From an uncultured Caulobacterales bacterium (GTDB lineage: Bacteria > Pseudomonadota > Alphaproteobacteria > Caulobacterales > Caulobacteraceae): a DNA stretch of 64,000 nt. The stretch lies in contig CAIOYC010000003.1 in the NCBI GenBank assembly GCA_903862425.1, positions 93,021-157,020 of the forward strand. Reading direction: 5' to 3'. The notes under the pieces are model-generated. The model searched no databases. It was not told where the DNA came from and was given only the letters and a program-made list of their open reading frames with translations. The position numbers and the translations under genes are program-made. Numbering within the stretch: the stretch's first letter is position 1; each line of letters begins with the position of its first letter. This document shows positions 33,772-41,201 of this stretch, piece by piece.

Positions 33772-34502
33772 GCCGCTGGCTCTGAAGACCGCTCAACGGC
33801 AGGTGCGAACAGATAGCCGCCGCCACGTACGGTCTTGATGAGGGAGCCATCCTCGTCACCGAGTTTCTTGCGGAGGCGGCTGAGCTGCACGTCGATGGCG
33901 CGATCGAACGGATTGGCGTTGCGCCCCTTGGTCCAGTCGAGCAGTTGATCCCGGTTAAGCACGCGCTGGGGATGTTCGATCAGCACCAGCAGCAGGTCGA
34001 ACTCACCGCCGGTCAAGGGAACAGGATCGCCAGTTGGTGAAGTGAGTTCGCGGCTCCCTGTATCCAGCGACCAACCCGCGAAACGGTGTCGCTCTCGCAA
34101 ATGTGACGAGGTCACCGACGAGTGATGGGCCGTCCGGGTTCGGCGCAGGATGGCCCGCACGCGGGCCGTCAATTCGCGAGGATTGAACGGCTTGGGCAGA
34201 TAATCGTCTGCGCCGACTTCCAGCCCGATAATGCGATCGATGTCGTCGTTCTTGGCCGTGACCATCAGGACCGGGATGTCGCCGCGCGCCCGTAATCGAC
34301 GGCAGACCGATAGTCCGTCTTCTCCGGGCATCATCAGGTCAAGCACGACAAGATCGACCCGCCGCCGGCTAATCAATCTGTCCAGTTCGTTGGCATTTTG
34401 GCAGGGCGTGGCTTCAAATCCCTCACGCTGCAGCAGAGCCACCAAAAGCGATCTGATCTCCGCGTCATCTTCGGTAACGGCGATAAGGGTGTTCTCGCTC
34501 AT
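33768..34502 (-). CDS. OmpR-family response regulator
   Basis: 244 residues: a receiver domain with the acidic pair (VTEDDAEI), phospho-acceptor Asp in DLVVLDLMMPGEDGLS and the Lys in YLPKPFNPRE. A winged-helix output domain follows (LTSPTGDPVPLTGGEFDLLLVLIEHPQRVLNRDQLLDWTKGRNANPFDRAIDVQLSRLRKKLG). It is first in a two-gene operon with the sensor kinase. The divergently transcribed secreted-protein gene 165 bases away is a natural candidate target. Confidence 0.93.
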   Translation of the reverse strand: MSENTLIAVTEDDAEIRSLLVALLQREGFEATPCQNANELDRLISRRRVDLVVLDLMMPGEDGLSVCRRLRARGDIPVLMVTAKNDDIDRIIGLEVGADDYLPKPFNPRELTARVRAILRRTRTAHHSSVTSSHLRERHRFAGWSLDTGSRELTSPTGDPVPLTGGEFDLLLVLIEHPQRVLNRDQLLDWTKGRNANPFDRAIDVQLSRLRKKLGDEDGSLIKTVRGGGYLFAPAVERSSEPAA

Positions 34503-34667
34503 AAGGCTGAGCTTGCCTCATCCCGCGTCGTCCCAAAAGCGCCGGTCGGCCCCGGTTACACTTTGATACACAGCGATTCCGGCCCGCAAACGGCCGCTTA
34601 CGCTGAGGTCTCACCTTTCGCTCATTCGATCGGCTCCTCCGACGAAGCCAGACAAAGGACAAGACCT

Positions 34668-35054
34668 ATGAAGACCTCCTCCATCGCCATTTTCGCCGGC
34701 CTCGCGGTCGCCGCCCTGGCCGCCTCCGCCTCCGCCTCCGCCTCCGCCCAGAACTATAGCGGCGGTCGGCAAGGCCCGAACGGGCACGGCTACAGCTACG
34801 ACGTCAACAAGACCGGCAGCACCGTGACCGGGAGCGTGCAGACCAACGGCGGCTATGGCGCGTCGGTGAACCACACCGGTGGTGTCAACGCCTATGGCGC
34901 CCGCGTTGGGACGACCACCGTCTCAACCAACAATGGGACCTCTGTCACCACTCGCGCCGCCGCAAAGAATGGCGCGGCGGTAGGCACCGTTACCGCCACC
35001 GGTCCTGCGGGCAAGACTGCCCACGCGGGCGGCGCCGTCTACATCCCCTACTAG
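34668..35054 (+). CDS. Secreted low-complexity Gly/Thr/Asn-rich protein
   Basis: 128 residues from ATG 34668, after an AAGGACAAG ribosome-binding-like stretch. The signal peptide ends in an Ala-Ser tract (AALAASASASASAQ). The mature protein is rich in Gly, Thr, Asn and Ser with beta-like alternation (GSTVTGSVQTNGGYGASVNHTGGVNAYGARVGTTTVSTNNGTS), reminiscent of repetitive surface or matrix proteins. It is divergent from the two-component pair, followed by a strong terminator. The function is unknown. Confidence 0.7.
   Translation: MKTSSIAIFAGLAVAALAASASASASAQNYSGGRQGPNGHGYSYDVNKTGSTVTGSVQTNGGYGASVNHTGGVNAYGARVGTTTVSTNNGTSVTTRAAAKNGAAVGTVTATGPAGKTAHAGGAVYIPY
34722..34748 (+). repeat. Hexanucleotide tandem repeat in a signal peptide
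   Basis: Four perfect copies of GCCTCC plus a trailing GCC encode the Ala-Ser run just before the signal-peptidase site of the secreted protein. Because the unit is six bases, slippage would add or remove Ser-Ala pairs without changing frame, altering signal-peptide length. Confidence 0.8.
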
Positions 35055-35062
35055 GACGGCGC

Positions 35063-35109
35063 GGACCGCCCCGGTTCCCCACCCGCCGGGGCGGTCCTTT
35101 CCTTTTTTC
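35063..35109 (+). terminator. Rho-independent terminator
   Basis: A 12-bp perfect stem, GGACCGCCCCGG (35063-35074) with CCGGGGCGGTCC (35086-35097), an 11-base loop, then TTTCCTTTTTTC. It ends the secreted low-complexity protein gene and separates it from the EF-hand gene. Confidence 0.85.
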
Positions 35110-35120
35110 AGGATAATCCC

Positions 35121-35534
35121 ATGCGCATTTCCATTCTGATCGCCACCGCAACCGTCGCGCTTCTGGCGACCCAGGCTCACGCTCAGACCATTGATCTGCT
35201 TTCCGGTTTCGCCCGGCTCGACCTCAACCACGATGGCGTCATCACGCGCGACGAGTTCATCGCCAGCCGGCATTCGCGTTTCCAGGCATTGGACCGCAAC
35301 GGTGATCGCTTCCTCACCGTCGCCGACATTCCGGCAATGGCGTCGTTCATGCCGCAGGCGTCCGAGGCTCGGGCGATGCTCGCGCGCTGCGACCTCGATC
35401 ACGATGGCCGCGTGAGCGAGGCGGAATTCGTCGCCTGCTCGCTGGCGATGTTCGATGGCGCCGACCTCAACCACGATGGCGCGCTGACCCTGTCTGAGGC
35501 GCGCCTTGCCCGACGCCTCTTCAACCGGCCCTGA
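35121..35534 (+). CDS. Exported EF-hand calcium-binding protein
   Basis: 137 residues with a signal peptide (ISILIATATVALLATQAHAQ) and four EF-hand loops: DLNHDGVITRDE, DRNGDRFLTVAD, DLDHDGRVSEAE and DLNHDGALTLSE. All have Asp at positions 1, 3 and 5 or a close variant and an acidic position 12, except the second, which ends in Asp. It is probably a periplasmic calcium-binding (calmodulin-like) protein. It precedes the hydroxylase gene by 13 bases in the same direction, so the two may be co-transcribed. Confidence 0.85.
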   Translation: MRISILIATATVALLATQAHAQTIDLLSGFARLDLNHDGVITRDEFIASRHSRFQALDRNGDRFLTVADIPAMASFMPQASEARAMLARCDLDHDGRVSEAEFVACSLAMFDGADLNHDGALTLSEARLARRLFNRP

Positions 35535-35547
35535 GGAGTCGATTTCG

Positions 35548-36387
35548 ATGATCCATTTCGCCCTGCCTAGAAACACCGGCCTGGTCGGTTTGCCGCCCGG
35601 CCTGATCGCCATAGCCCTTCTGGTCGTGGTTGCCGAACTCGGCTGGCGGCTACTAAGCCGGCGTGGCTACGATTGGGGCGAGTTTGGCGCGACCTTGGGG
35701 GTGGCCGGAGGCAATTTGCTATTCGGCGCTCTGACCGCCGTCGTGGTTGGCGCTGTCTACGCGCTTGTATGGTCGCTGGCGCTGTTTCATTGGCCGATTG
35801 GGGACTGGAAAACCTGGGCGGTCGGTTTTGTCGTCGTGGAATTCGCCTATTACTGGTTCCACCGGCTCAGCCACGAAGTCCGCTGGTTGTGGGCTTCTCA
35901 CGCCGTGCACCACACACCAGAACAGATGACCTTCCTGTCGGCCATTCGCCTTGGGTGGACCAGTCTGTTCTCGCTGGGGTGGCTTACCTACGTGCCGGTC
36001 GTTTTTCTTGGGTTTGACCCTCGGCTGGTCGTGGCGCTCCTGGCCTTCGATCTGCACTATCAGTTCTTCCTGCATACCGAGGCGGTTGGCAGGCTTGGCC
36101 CACTTGAGTGGGTGCTGAATACGCCTTCGCACCACCGGGTCCACCACGGCTCAAACCCGTCCTATCTGGACCGCAATTACGGAGGGGTAGTGATCGTATT
36201 CGACAGGCTGTTCGGCACCTTCGCAAAGGAGAAAATGGATGAACCGGTACGGTTTGGTCTGGTTCACCCGCTAGGGTCGAAGAACCCGATCGCCGTAGCC
36301 CTCGGTGAATGGAAACGTTTGCTTCAGGATATGATCAGTACAGCCGGACCCGTCCGAGCGCTGAAGGTCGCTCTTGGGCGACCATAG
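35548..36387 (+). CDS. Fatty acid hydroxylase / sterol desaturase superfamily membrane protein
   Basis: 279 residues from ATG 35548, with GAGGAG upstream. Four or more transmembrane segments and the complete set of histidine boxes of the di-iron hydroxylase family are visible: HRLSH, HAVHH, HTEAVGR, and HHRVHH. They should coordinate two iron ions at the cytoplasmic face and hydroxylate or desaturate a lipid. It uses O2 as a substrate, which is notable beside the microaerobic genes to the right. The substrate is unknown (sterol-like, carotenoid or fatty acyl). Confidence 0.88.
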   Translation: MIHFALPRNTGLVGLPPGLIAIALLVVVAELGWRLLSRRGYDWGEFGATLGVAGGNLLFGALTAVVVGAVYALVWSLALFHWPIGDWKTWAVGFVVVEFAYYWFHRLSHEVRWLWASHAVHHTPEQMTFLSAIRLGWTSLFSLGWLTYVPVVFLGFDPRLVVALLAFDLHYQFFLHTEAVGRLGPLEWVLNTPSHHRVHHGSNPSYLDRNYGGVVIVFDRLFGTFAKEKMDEPVRFGLVHPLGSKNPIAVALGEWKRLLQDMISTAGPVRALKVALGRP

Positions 36388-36606
36388 TAAATCTGTAGAT
36401 TAAGCCTGTTAACGCCAACCGTGATATAGTTCGCAATGACTTAGAAACTGCTATTGATGCCGATCCAGATAACAGTCAGGGGCTAATTCTAGCTTTCGGA
36501 AAGACAGCACAGAATCCGCCTTTCGCTCAGAGTTTTGATTGAATTTTTGCCGGCGCTGGGATTAGCGGTTCGTCGAAAGTTTTCGGCTCGTCAAACACGA
36601 GCCGAG

Positions 36607-37368
36607 TTAAATATTTTCGGACAGGCTGACCAACTGCGAGCGTTGAAGAATTCGAACGGCGCCGTGATCCAAGAGCTGAACCGCCTTCAGGCGCTTTAGG
36701 AACGACATGCTGCGGCTCACCGTCTCGGTGGTCAAGCCAAGGTAATCAGCGATGTCGGTGCGGGTCATAGGTAAGAAAAGTAGATCGGGTGCTCCGCCCA
36801 ACCGGGCCTCGCGATCCGCGAGATGCAGCAGGAAACTGCAGACTCGCTCCATCGCCGTCTTGCGGCCGAGGAGGGTAAGATGGGTGCGCGCCGAGAGTAG
36901 CTCGTCCGAGGCGCGGGCCAGCAACTCCTGTTCCAAGAGGGGTGTCTCGAGCAACAGCCGACGGAACGGCAGGCGCGGGAAACGGCAGACCTGAACCCGA
37001 GTCATCGCCAGAACCCCGATGTCGTATTCCGCGCCGGCGGTCAGGCCGATGAAATCTCCCTTGAGCAGGAAGCCCAGCACTTGGCGGCGGCCGTCCGACA
37101 GGAGACGAAACAGCATAACCATGCCGTCGGTGATGTTGAACACGTTGTTGGACGCGTCTCCTTCGCGGATCAGATGTTCGCCCGGCGCGTACGACTTGAC
37201 CGACCCGCAGTCGGCCAGTCTGCGCAACTCCGGGTGCGGCAGCACTTTGCAGATGCTGATGGTTCGAGCGGAGCATGCCTCGCAAAGCTCCGGACAGCCG
37301 GTCTGCTCGGAAGCGGCGAAAGTTGAATAGTTCATGTCCATCGTGGAGCCCCGTGCATGGACCAACAT
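36607..37368 (-). CDS. FNR/FixK-type Crp-family transcriptional regulator with Fe-S cysteines
   Basis: 253 residues from ATG 37368 (ATG 37341 would give MDMNYSTF). An N-terminal cysteine cluster (CPELCEACSARTISIC) and a further Cys in AMTRVQVCRFPR correspond to the four ligands of an oxygen-sensitive [4Fe-4S] cluster in FNR. The cyclic-nucleotide-binding-like barrel (YAPGEHLIREGDASNNVFNITDGMVML) and a C-terminal HTH (MTRTDIADYLGLTTETVSRSMSFLKR) follow. Recognition of TTGAT-N4-ATCAA is expected from TETVSR. Such boxes are found around it and in front of ompW, cydDC/cydABX and another gene, so it is probably the local oxygen regulator. Confidence 0.9.
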   Translation of the reverse strand: MLVHARGSTMDMNYSTFAASEQTGCPELCEACSARTISICKVLPHPELRRLADCGSVKSYAPGEHLIREGDASNNVFNITDGMVMLFRLLSDGRRQVLGFLLKGDFIGLTAGAEYDIGVLAMTRVQVCRFPRLPFRRLLLETPLLEQELLARASDELLSARTHLTLLGRKTAMERVCSFLLHLADREARLGGAPDLLFLPMTRTDIADYLGLTTETVSRSMSFLKRLKAVQLLDHGAVRILQRSQLVSLSENI

Positions 37369-37431
37369 AGCCTACCAGCAGCACTGTGGAAGGCGCTGTG
37401 GTGTCTCTACGTGCTCGGAGCGAGCCGCGCC

Positions 37432-37445
37432 ATGATCCAGGTCAA
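37432..37445. promoter_or_regulatory. FNR/FixK-like box between fnr and the BON-usp-hemN operon
   Basis: ATGATCCAGGTCAA, one mismatch (first base) from the copy TTGATCCAGGTCAA at the cyd promoter. It lies 64 bases from the ATG of the regulator on one side and about 80 bases from the BON-protein start on the other, so it could serve both genes. Confidence 0.6.
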
Positions 37446-37525
37446 GGCGCCCTCATCTTAGACCTGCATGATCTTTCGTCGATCCGCCCGTAGGGTCGCC
37501 GCGGAGACCGATCATGGAGGAACTG

Positions 37526-38164
37526 ATGTTGTGCCAAGATATTCGGGATGAACTCGAATTCGAGCCGCGCATCGATGCGGGTCGGATCGAGGTCGCCGTG
37601 ACAGACGGCCGTGTGAACCTCACTGGTCGCGTTCCAAACCTTGCTCAGAAATACCTCGTCGAACGCGTTGTGCGCCGGGTGTCGGGCGTGCTTGCAGTCG
37701 CCGAGAACCTAGTTGTTGAGCCCGAATCCGACCTGTACAGCGACGACGATCTGGCGAAGCGGGCCCTGACCGTGCTCGACCTCAACGTCCTCATTCCGAC
37801 CGGCAAAATCCAAGTCAGATCGGCCGATAGCTGGCTTACCCTGTCGGGTGAAGTCGAGTGGCATTTCCAGAGGGATGCAGCCATCGCGGACCTGTGCAAG
37901 CTTCGCGGCGTGCGCGGCATCTCCAGCAAGTTGACGCTCAAGCCGCGCCCGGAAGCGTCGGACATAACGGGCCGCATCGAAGAGGCCATGCGGCGAAGCG
38001 TGGCCATCGAGCCATCCAGCATCGCGGTGACGGTCGCCGACGGCCGGGTCAGGCTCGAAGGCGAGGTGGAGCGGTGGTCCGACCGCCAGACGATCGAGCG
38101 CGTCGCTTGGTCCACCCCCGGTGTCGTTGAGATTGAGGACCGGGTGCATGTCGGTCATTGCTGA
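37526..38164 (+). CDS. Protein with three BON domains
   Basis: 212 residues. The start ATG 37526 is chosen because GGAGG lies 6 bases upstream; an ATG at 37514 is in frame. Three BON modules are visible in order: IRDELEFEPRIDAGRIEVAVTDGRVNLTGRVPN; AKRALTVLDLNVLIPTGKIQVRSADSWLTLSGEVEW; and IEEAMRRSVAIEPSSIAVTVADGRVRLEGEVERW. BON domains bind phospholipid and occur in osmotic and envelope stress proteins; no signal peptide is seen here. It is first in an operon with a universal stress protein and hemN, under the FNR-like box. Confidence 0.8.
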   Translation: MLCQDIRDELEFEPRIDAGRIEVAVTDGRVNLTGRVPNLAQKYLVERVVRRVSGVLAVAENLVVEPESDLYSDDDLAKRALTVLDLNVLIPTGKIQVRSADSWLTLSGEVEWHFQRDAAIADLCKLRGVRGISSKLTLKPRPEASDITGRIEEAMRRSVAIEPSSIAVTVADGRVRLEGEVERWSDRQTIERVAWSTPGVVEIEDRVHVGHC

Positions 38165-39008
38165 AGCGATCAGCCGCGATCTGACTCAACTCACGCGATC
38201 ACCGGACTTCAGGACGATCTTGACCCACGTCCGGTCCACCGCAGACAGCGAAGCTGTTCTGCGCTTGGCGGTCGAATTCGCGCGGGAGCGGAACGCCCAT
38301 CTGATCGGCATCGGTGGCGATGAGCCCTACCTGCCGACCGGTCCCTATCTCGACGGGGAGCTTGTGCATATGGTCGCGGAGCGGGCGGCCGAAGACCTCA
38401 AAATCGCCGCGGATCGTTTTGCCCGAGCCGCAGCGCCGCTCGGCAATCGCGCGCATTGGCGGGTCATCCGTGAGCGCGCCTGCAAAGCCTTGGCCGACGA
38501 AGCGGCGGGCGCCGACCTGATTGTCGCGGCGCTTGAGCGGAGCGATCGACGGGCGGCGAACGACTGCGCGGATCTTGTGCTGGATACGGGCCTGCCCGTC
38601 TTGGCCATTCCGTCCACCTTGTCGGTCTTCAATCCGAAGCATGTCCTCGTGGCTTGGCGCAACACCGCTGAAGCGCACCGTATGCTCACAGCCTCCGTGC
38701 CGATCCTGCAAGCAGCGCAGACAGTGGTGTTGATCGAAGTGGCCCGGGCAGACCGGACACAGGACGCTTGGACGGAGTTGCACGCCGCGGCCAACCGTCT
38801 CGCGCGCCATGGTGTCAACGCTGACGCAGTGGTGCGCCGGTCCGATGGCGACACCGCATCGACCCTGCTGGCGGAAGCTGAAGCCCGAGGCAGCGACCTG
38901 ATCGCGCTGGGCGCCTACGGTCACTCGCGGACGCGTGAATGGGTGCTCGGCGGCGTTACGCAGGACTTGCTGGAAAAGACACCCTTGCCCCTTCTCATGG
39001 TCCACTGA
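38148..39008 (+). CDS. Universal stress protein (two-domain Usp)
   Basis: 286 residues from ATG 38148, overlapping the BON gene by 17 bases; the longer frame from 38121 is unlikely. Two Usp-like halves are present. The C-terminal half carries an ATP-binding-like signature G-x2-G-x9-G-(S/T) (LIALGAYGHSRTREWVLGGVTQDLL), and the N-terminal half retains the fold without it. Tandem Usp proteins are often induced by oxygen limitation in alphaproteobacteria, matching the FNR context. Confidence 0.85.
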   Translation: MSVIAEAISRDLTQLTRSPDFRTILTHVRSTADSEAVLRLAVEFARERNAHLIGIGGDEPYLPTGPYLDGELVHMVAERAAEDLKIAADRFARAAAPLGNRAHWRVIRERACKALADEAAGADLIVAALERSDRRAANDCADLVLDTGLPVLAIPSTLSVFNPKHVLVAWRNTAEAHRMLTASVPILQAAQTVVLIEVARADRTQDAWTELHAAANRLARHGVNADAVVRRSDGDTASTLLAEAEARGSDLIALGAYGHSRTREWVLGGVTQDLLEKTPLPLLMVH

Positions 39009-39016
39009 GTCAGCCG

Positions 39017-40408
39017 ATGGAGAATGCGGTCGCCCCCCGCGCGCAGGATGACATCTCGGTTAGCGTCCCGGCGACACCGACACCAGACGCGCGCGCGCCC
39101 CGCTATACGAGCTATCCAACGGCCGTGCAGTTCACCTCGAAGATAGGTGCGACACAACATCGAGCTTGGTTACAGGAAATCCCCGGGGAGGCGCCAATCT
39201 CCCTGTATCTGCACGTGCCCTATTGCCGACGACTTTGCTGGTACTGCGCCTGCAACACCGTGGCGGCCAACCGCCCGGAGACTGTGGCGACCTATGCGTC
39301 GCTTCTGGACACCGAGATCCGTTTCGTTGCGGGCGCGATCGGGCGGCGATTGCGCTGTTCCAATCTGCACCTCGGCGGCGGGTCGCCCGATAGCCTCGCG
39401 CCAGCAAGCCTTGAGCACCTATATGCGACTTTGCGGGGTGAGTTCGCCATCGACGCCGAAGCAGACATCGCCGCCGAGCTTGATCCGGCCTACCTGACCG
39501 ACCAATGGATCGCGGCGGCCGCCTGCATAGGTCTGAACCGGGCTAGCCTCGGTGTGCAAACCCTGGCGCCCCATGTCCAAGCCGCGATCAACCGCCCGCA
39601 GACCTTGGCGATGGTGTGCGAGGCGACGTCCGTACTGCGCCTCGCCGGGGTGAGATCGGTCAATTTCGACCTGATGTACGGACTTCCCCGCCAGACAACT
39701 GACGACCTGCGCATGACGCTCGAAGCCATGTTGTCCCTGCGGCCGGAGCGCGTGGCGGTATTCGGCTACGCCCACGTACCTTGGATGAAGGGGCATCAGC
39801 GGCTTATCGATCCCGCTGACTTGCCTGGCGCAGCCGAACGCCTGGAGCAGAGCGCCATCGCCGCCGAGCGACTGCTCGCGGAGGGCTATCTCCGTATCGG
39901 CCTCGATCACTATGCCTTGCCGACCGATTCCCTGGCGATCGCCAGCGCCCAGGGCAGGCTACGGCGCAATTTTCAGGGATACACGACAGACCAGGCCGAT
40001 ACGCTGATCGGCTTTGGCGCATCGGCTATCAGCAGACTTCCGTCCGGCTATGTTCAAAACCAATCCGGCCTTCGCGAATGGCAGGCCGCGGTGGGTCGCG
40101 GCGAGCCCGCGACCGCACGGGGGGTGGCGTTCGAAGGCGACGATCAACTGCGGGCCGAACTCATCGAAAGGCTGATGTGTGACGGGATCGTCGACATCGA
40201 CGGTGTGTTTCGACGCTGGAAGGGGTCGCAGCAGGCGCGTGCTTTAATCTGGGAAAATCTCGCCCGCTTCATCGCCCTGCATTGGGTGATACCCGAAGCG
40301 GGCGGGGTTCGGCTCACGATTCTAGGAAGGTCGAGAGTGCGGGAGATCTGCACGGCGTTCGACAGTTATTTCCAGCCCGATGGTGGTCGCCATTCCGCGG
40401 CCGTCTAA
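39017..40408 (+). CDS. hemN: Oxygen-independent coproporphyrinogen III oxidase
   Basis: 463 residues from ATG 39017, eight bases after the usp stop. It is a radical-SAM enzyme with the cluster motif C70-x3-C74-x2-C77 followed by Cys79 (CRRLCWYCAC), LHLGGGSPDSL for SAM binding, and the HemN C-terminal domain. It decarboxylates coproporphyrinogen III to protoporphyrinogen IX without O2 and so supports haem synthesis under hypoxia, needed for the bd oxidase encoded nearby. The LGGGSPD variant (usually LGGGTP) is a mild change. Confidence 0.94.
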   Translation: MENAVAPRAQDDISVSVPATPTPDARAPRYTSYPTAVQFTSKIGATQHRAWLQEIPGEAPISLYLHVPYCRRLCWYCACNTVAANRPETVATYASLLDTEIRFVAGAIGRRLRCSNLHLGGGSPDSLAPASLEHLYATLRGEFAIDAEADIAAELDPAYLTDQWIAAAACIGLNRASLGVQTLAPHVQAAINRPQTLAMVCEATSVLRLAGVRSVNFDLMYGLPRQTTDDLRMTLEAMLSLRPERVAVFGYAHVPWMKGHQRLIDPADLPGAAERLEQSAIAAERLLAEGYLRIGLDHYALPTDSLAIASAQGRLRRNFQGYTTDQADTLIGFGASAISRLPSGYVQNQSGLREWQAAVGRGEPATARGVAFEGDDQLRAELIERLMCDGIVDIDGVFRRWKGSQQARALIWENLARFIALHWVIPEAGGVRLTILGRSRVREICTAFDSYFQPDGGRHSAAV

Positions 40409-40430
40409 TCGTTCAGCAGAATGAAGCGCA

Positions 40431-40444
40431 TTGAGGCGCCTCAA
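40431..40444. promoter_or_regulatory. Palindromic FNR-like box upstream of ompW
   Basis: TTGAGGCGCCTCAA is a 14-base site in the TTGA-N6-TCAA format, embedded in a perfect 20-base palindrome (GCATTGAGGCGCCTCAATGC, 40428-40447). It lies 73 bases upstream of the ompW start, suitable for a promoter activated or repressed by a Crp/FNR-family dimer. The GGCGCC centre departs from the common T-N4-A centre. Confidence 0.5.
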
Positions 40445-40517
40445 TGCAGCGACGCAGAGTTCTGGCGATGACAGTCCTACATCGCGGCGGATTCCCCGCC
40501 GCACAGAGGGATGTAGG

Positions 40518-41162
40518 ATGAAAGCTGTTCTGTTATTCACCGCTGCCGTGCTTTGCTTGGCCGCGACGTCCGCCAACGCCCAAGACTTCCAGCCCAAGAC
40601 CAAGGGAACATGGGTCGTGGATGTCCGCGCCAGCGATGTCTTCTCCAACGCCGACGACGCCATCAAGACTTCAGGCGGCGCCGCGACAGGCCTGCACGTC
40701 AGTGTCGGCGATAGCATCATGCCTACGTTGGGGTTCAGCTATTTCTTGACAGACAATCTGGCGGTTGAGGCCATCCTCGGCACGACGCAGCACACCATCC
40801 GGGCCGAAGGCGCCGGAACGGACGTCAAGGTGCACCGGACCTGGGTTCTGCCGCCGGTGATCGCCCTGCAATACCACTTCCAGCCCAAGGCCCGCTTCAG
40901 CCCTTATGTGGGCGTGGGCGTCAACGGGATGCTCTATTACGGCGGCGACGACCTGAACGGTTTCAAGGTGCGGCTGAAGAACAACCTCGGCGCCGCCCTG
41001 CAGGCGGGCGCAGACTACGCCATCAGCGGGCCATGGGCGCTGAACCTCGACGTAAAGATGGTGTTCACCGAAACCGACGCGTCCATCAACGGCGGCGCGC
41101 TCACTTCAAATGTTCATCTTGATCCGTGGGTCATCTCCGCAGGCGTAAGCCGGCGCTTCTAG
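40518..41162 (+). CDS. ompW: OmpW-family outer-membrane protein
   Basis: 214 residues with a signal peptide (VLLFTAAVLCLAATSANAQ) and an eight-stranded beta-barrel: alternating strands such as TLGFSYFLTDNLAVEAILG, IALQYHFQPKARFSPYVGVGVN and ALNLDVKMVFTETDA, ending with the C-terminal aromatic residue (SAGVSRRF) needed for barrel insertion. OmpW proteins form narrow hydrophobic channels. E. coli ompW is FNR-regulated, consistent with the box upstream. Confidence 0.9.
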   Translation: MKAVLLFTAAVLCLAATSANAQDFQPKTKGTWVVDVRASDVFSNADDAIKTSGGAATGLHVSVGDSIMPTLGFSYFLTDNLAVEAILGTTQHTIRAEGAGTDVKVHRTWVLPPVIALQYHFQPKARFSPYVGVGVNGMLYYGGDDLNGFKVRLKNNLGAALQAGADYAISGPWALNLDVKMVFTETDASINGGALTSNVHLDPWVISAGVSRRF

Positions 41163-41171
41163 CTATTGCGC

Positions 41172-41195
41172 GGCCGGGGTTTAGCAACCCCGGCC
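41172..41195. terminator. Terminator between ompW and cydC
   Basis: A perfect 10-bp stem, GGCCGGGGTT and AACCCCGGCC, around a 4-base loop (TAGC), followed by TTATCCTT. The inverted form serves ompW; with cydC converging from the right and ending at 41202 it may act in both directions. Confidence 0.75.
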
Positions 41196-41201
41196 TTATC
41201 C

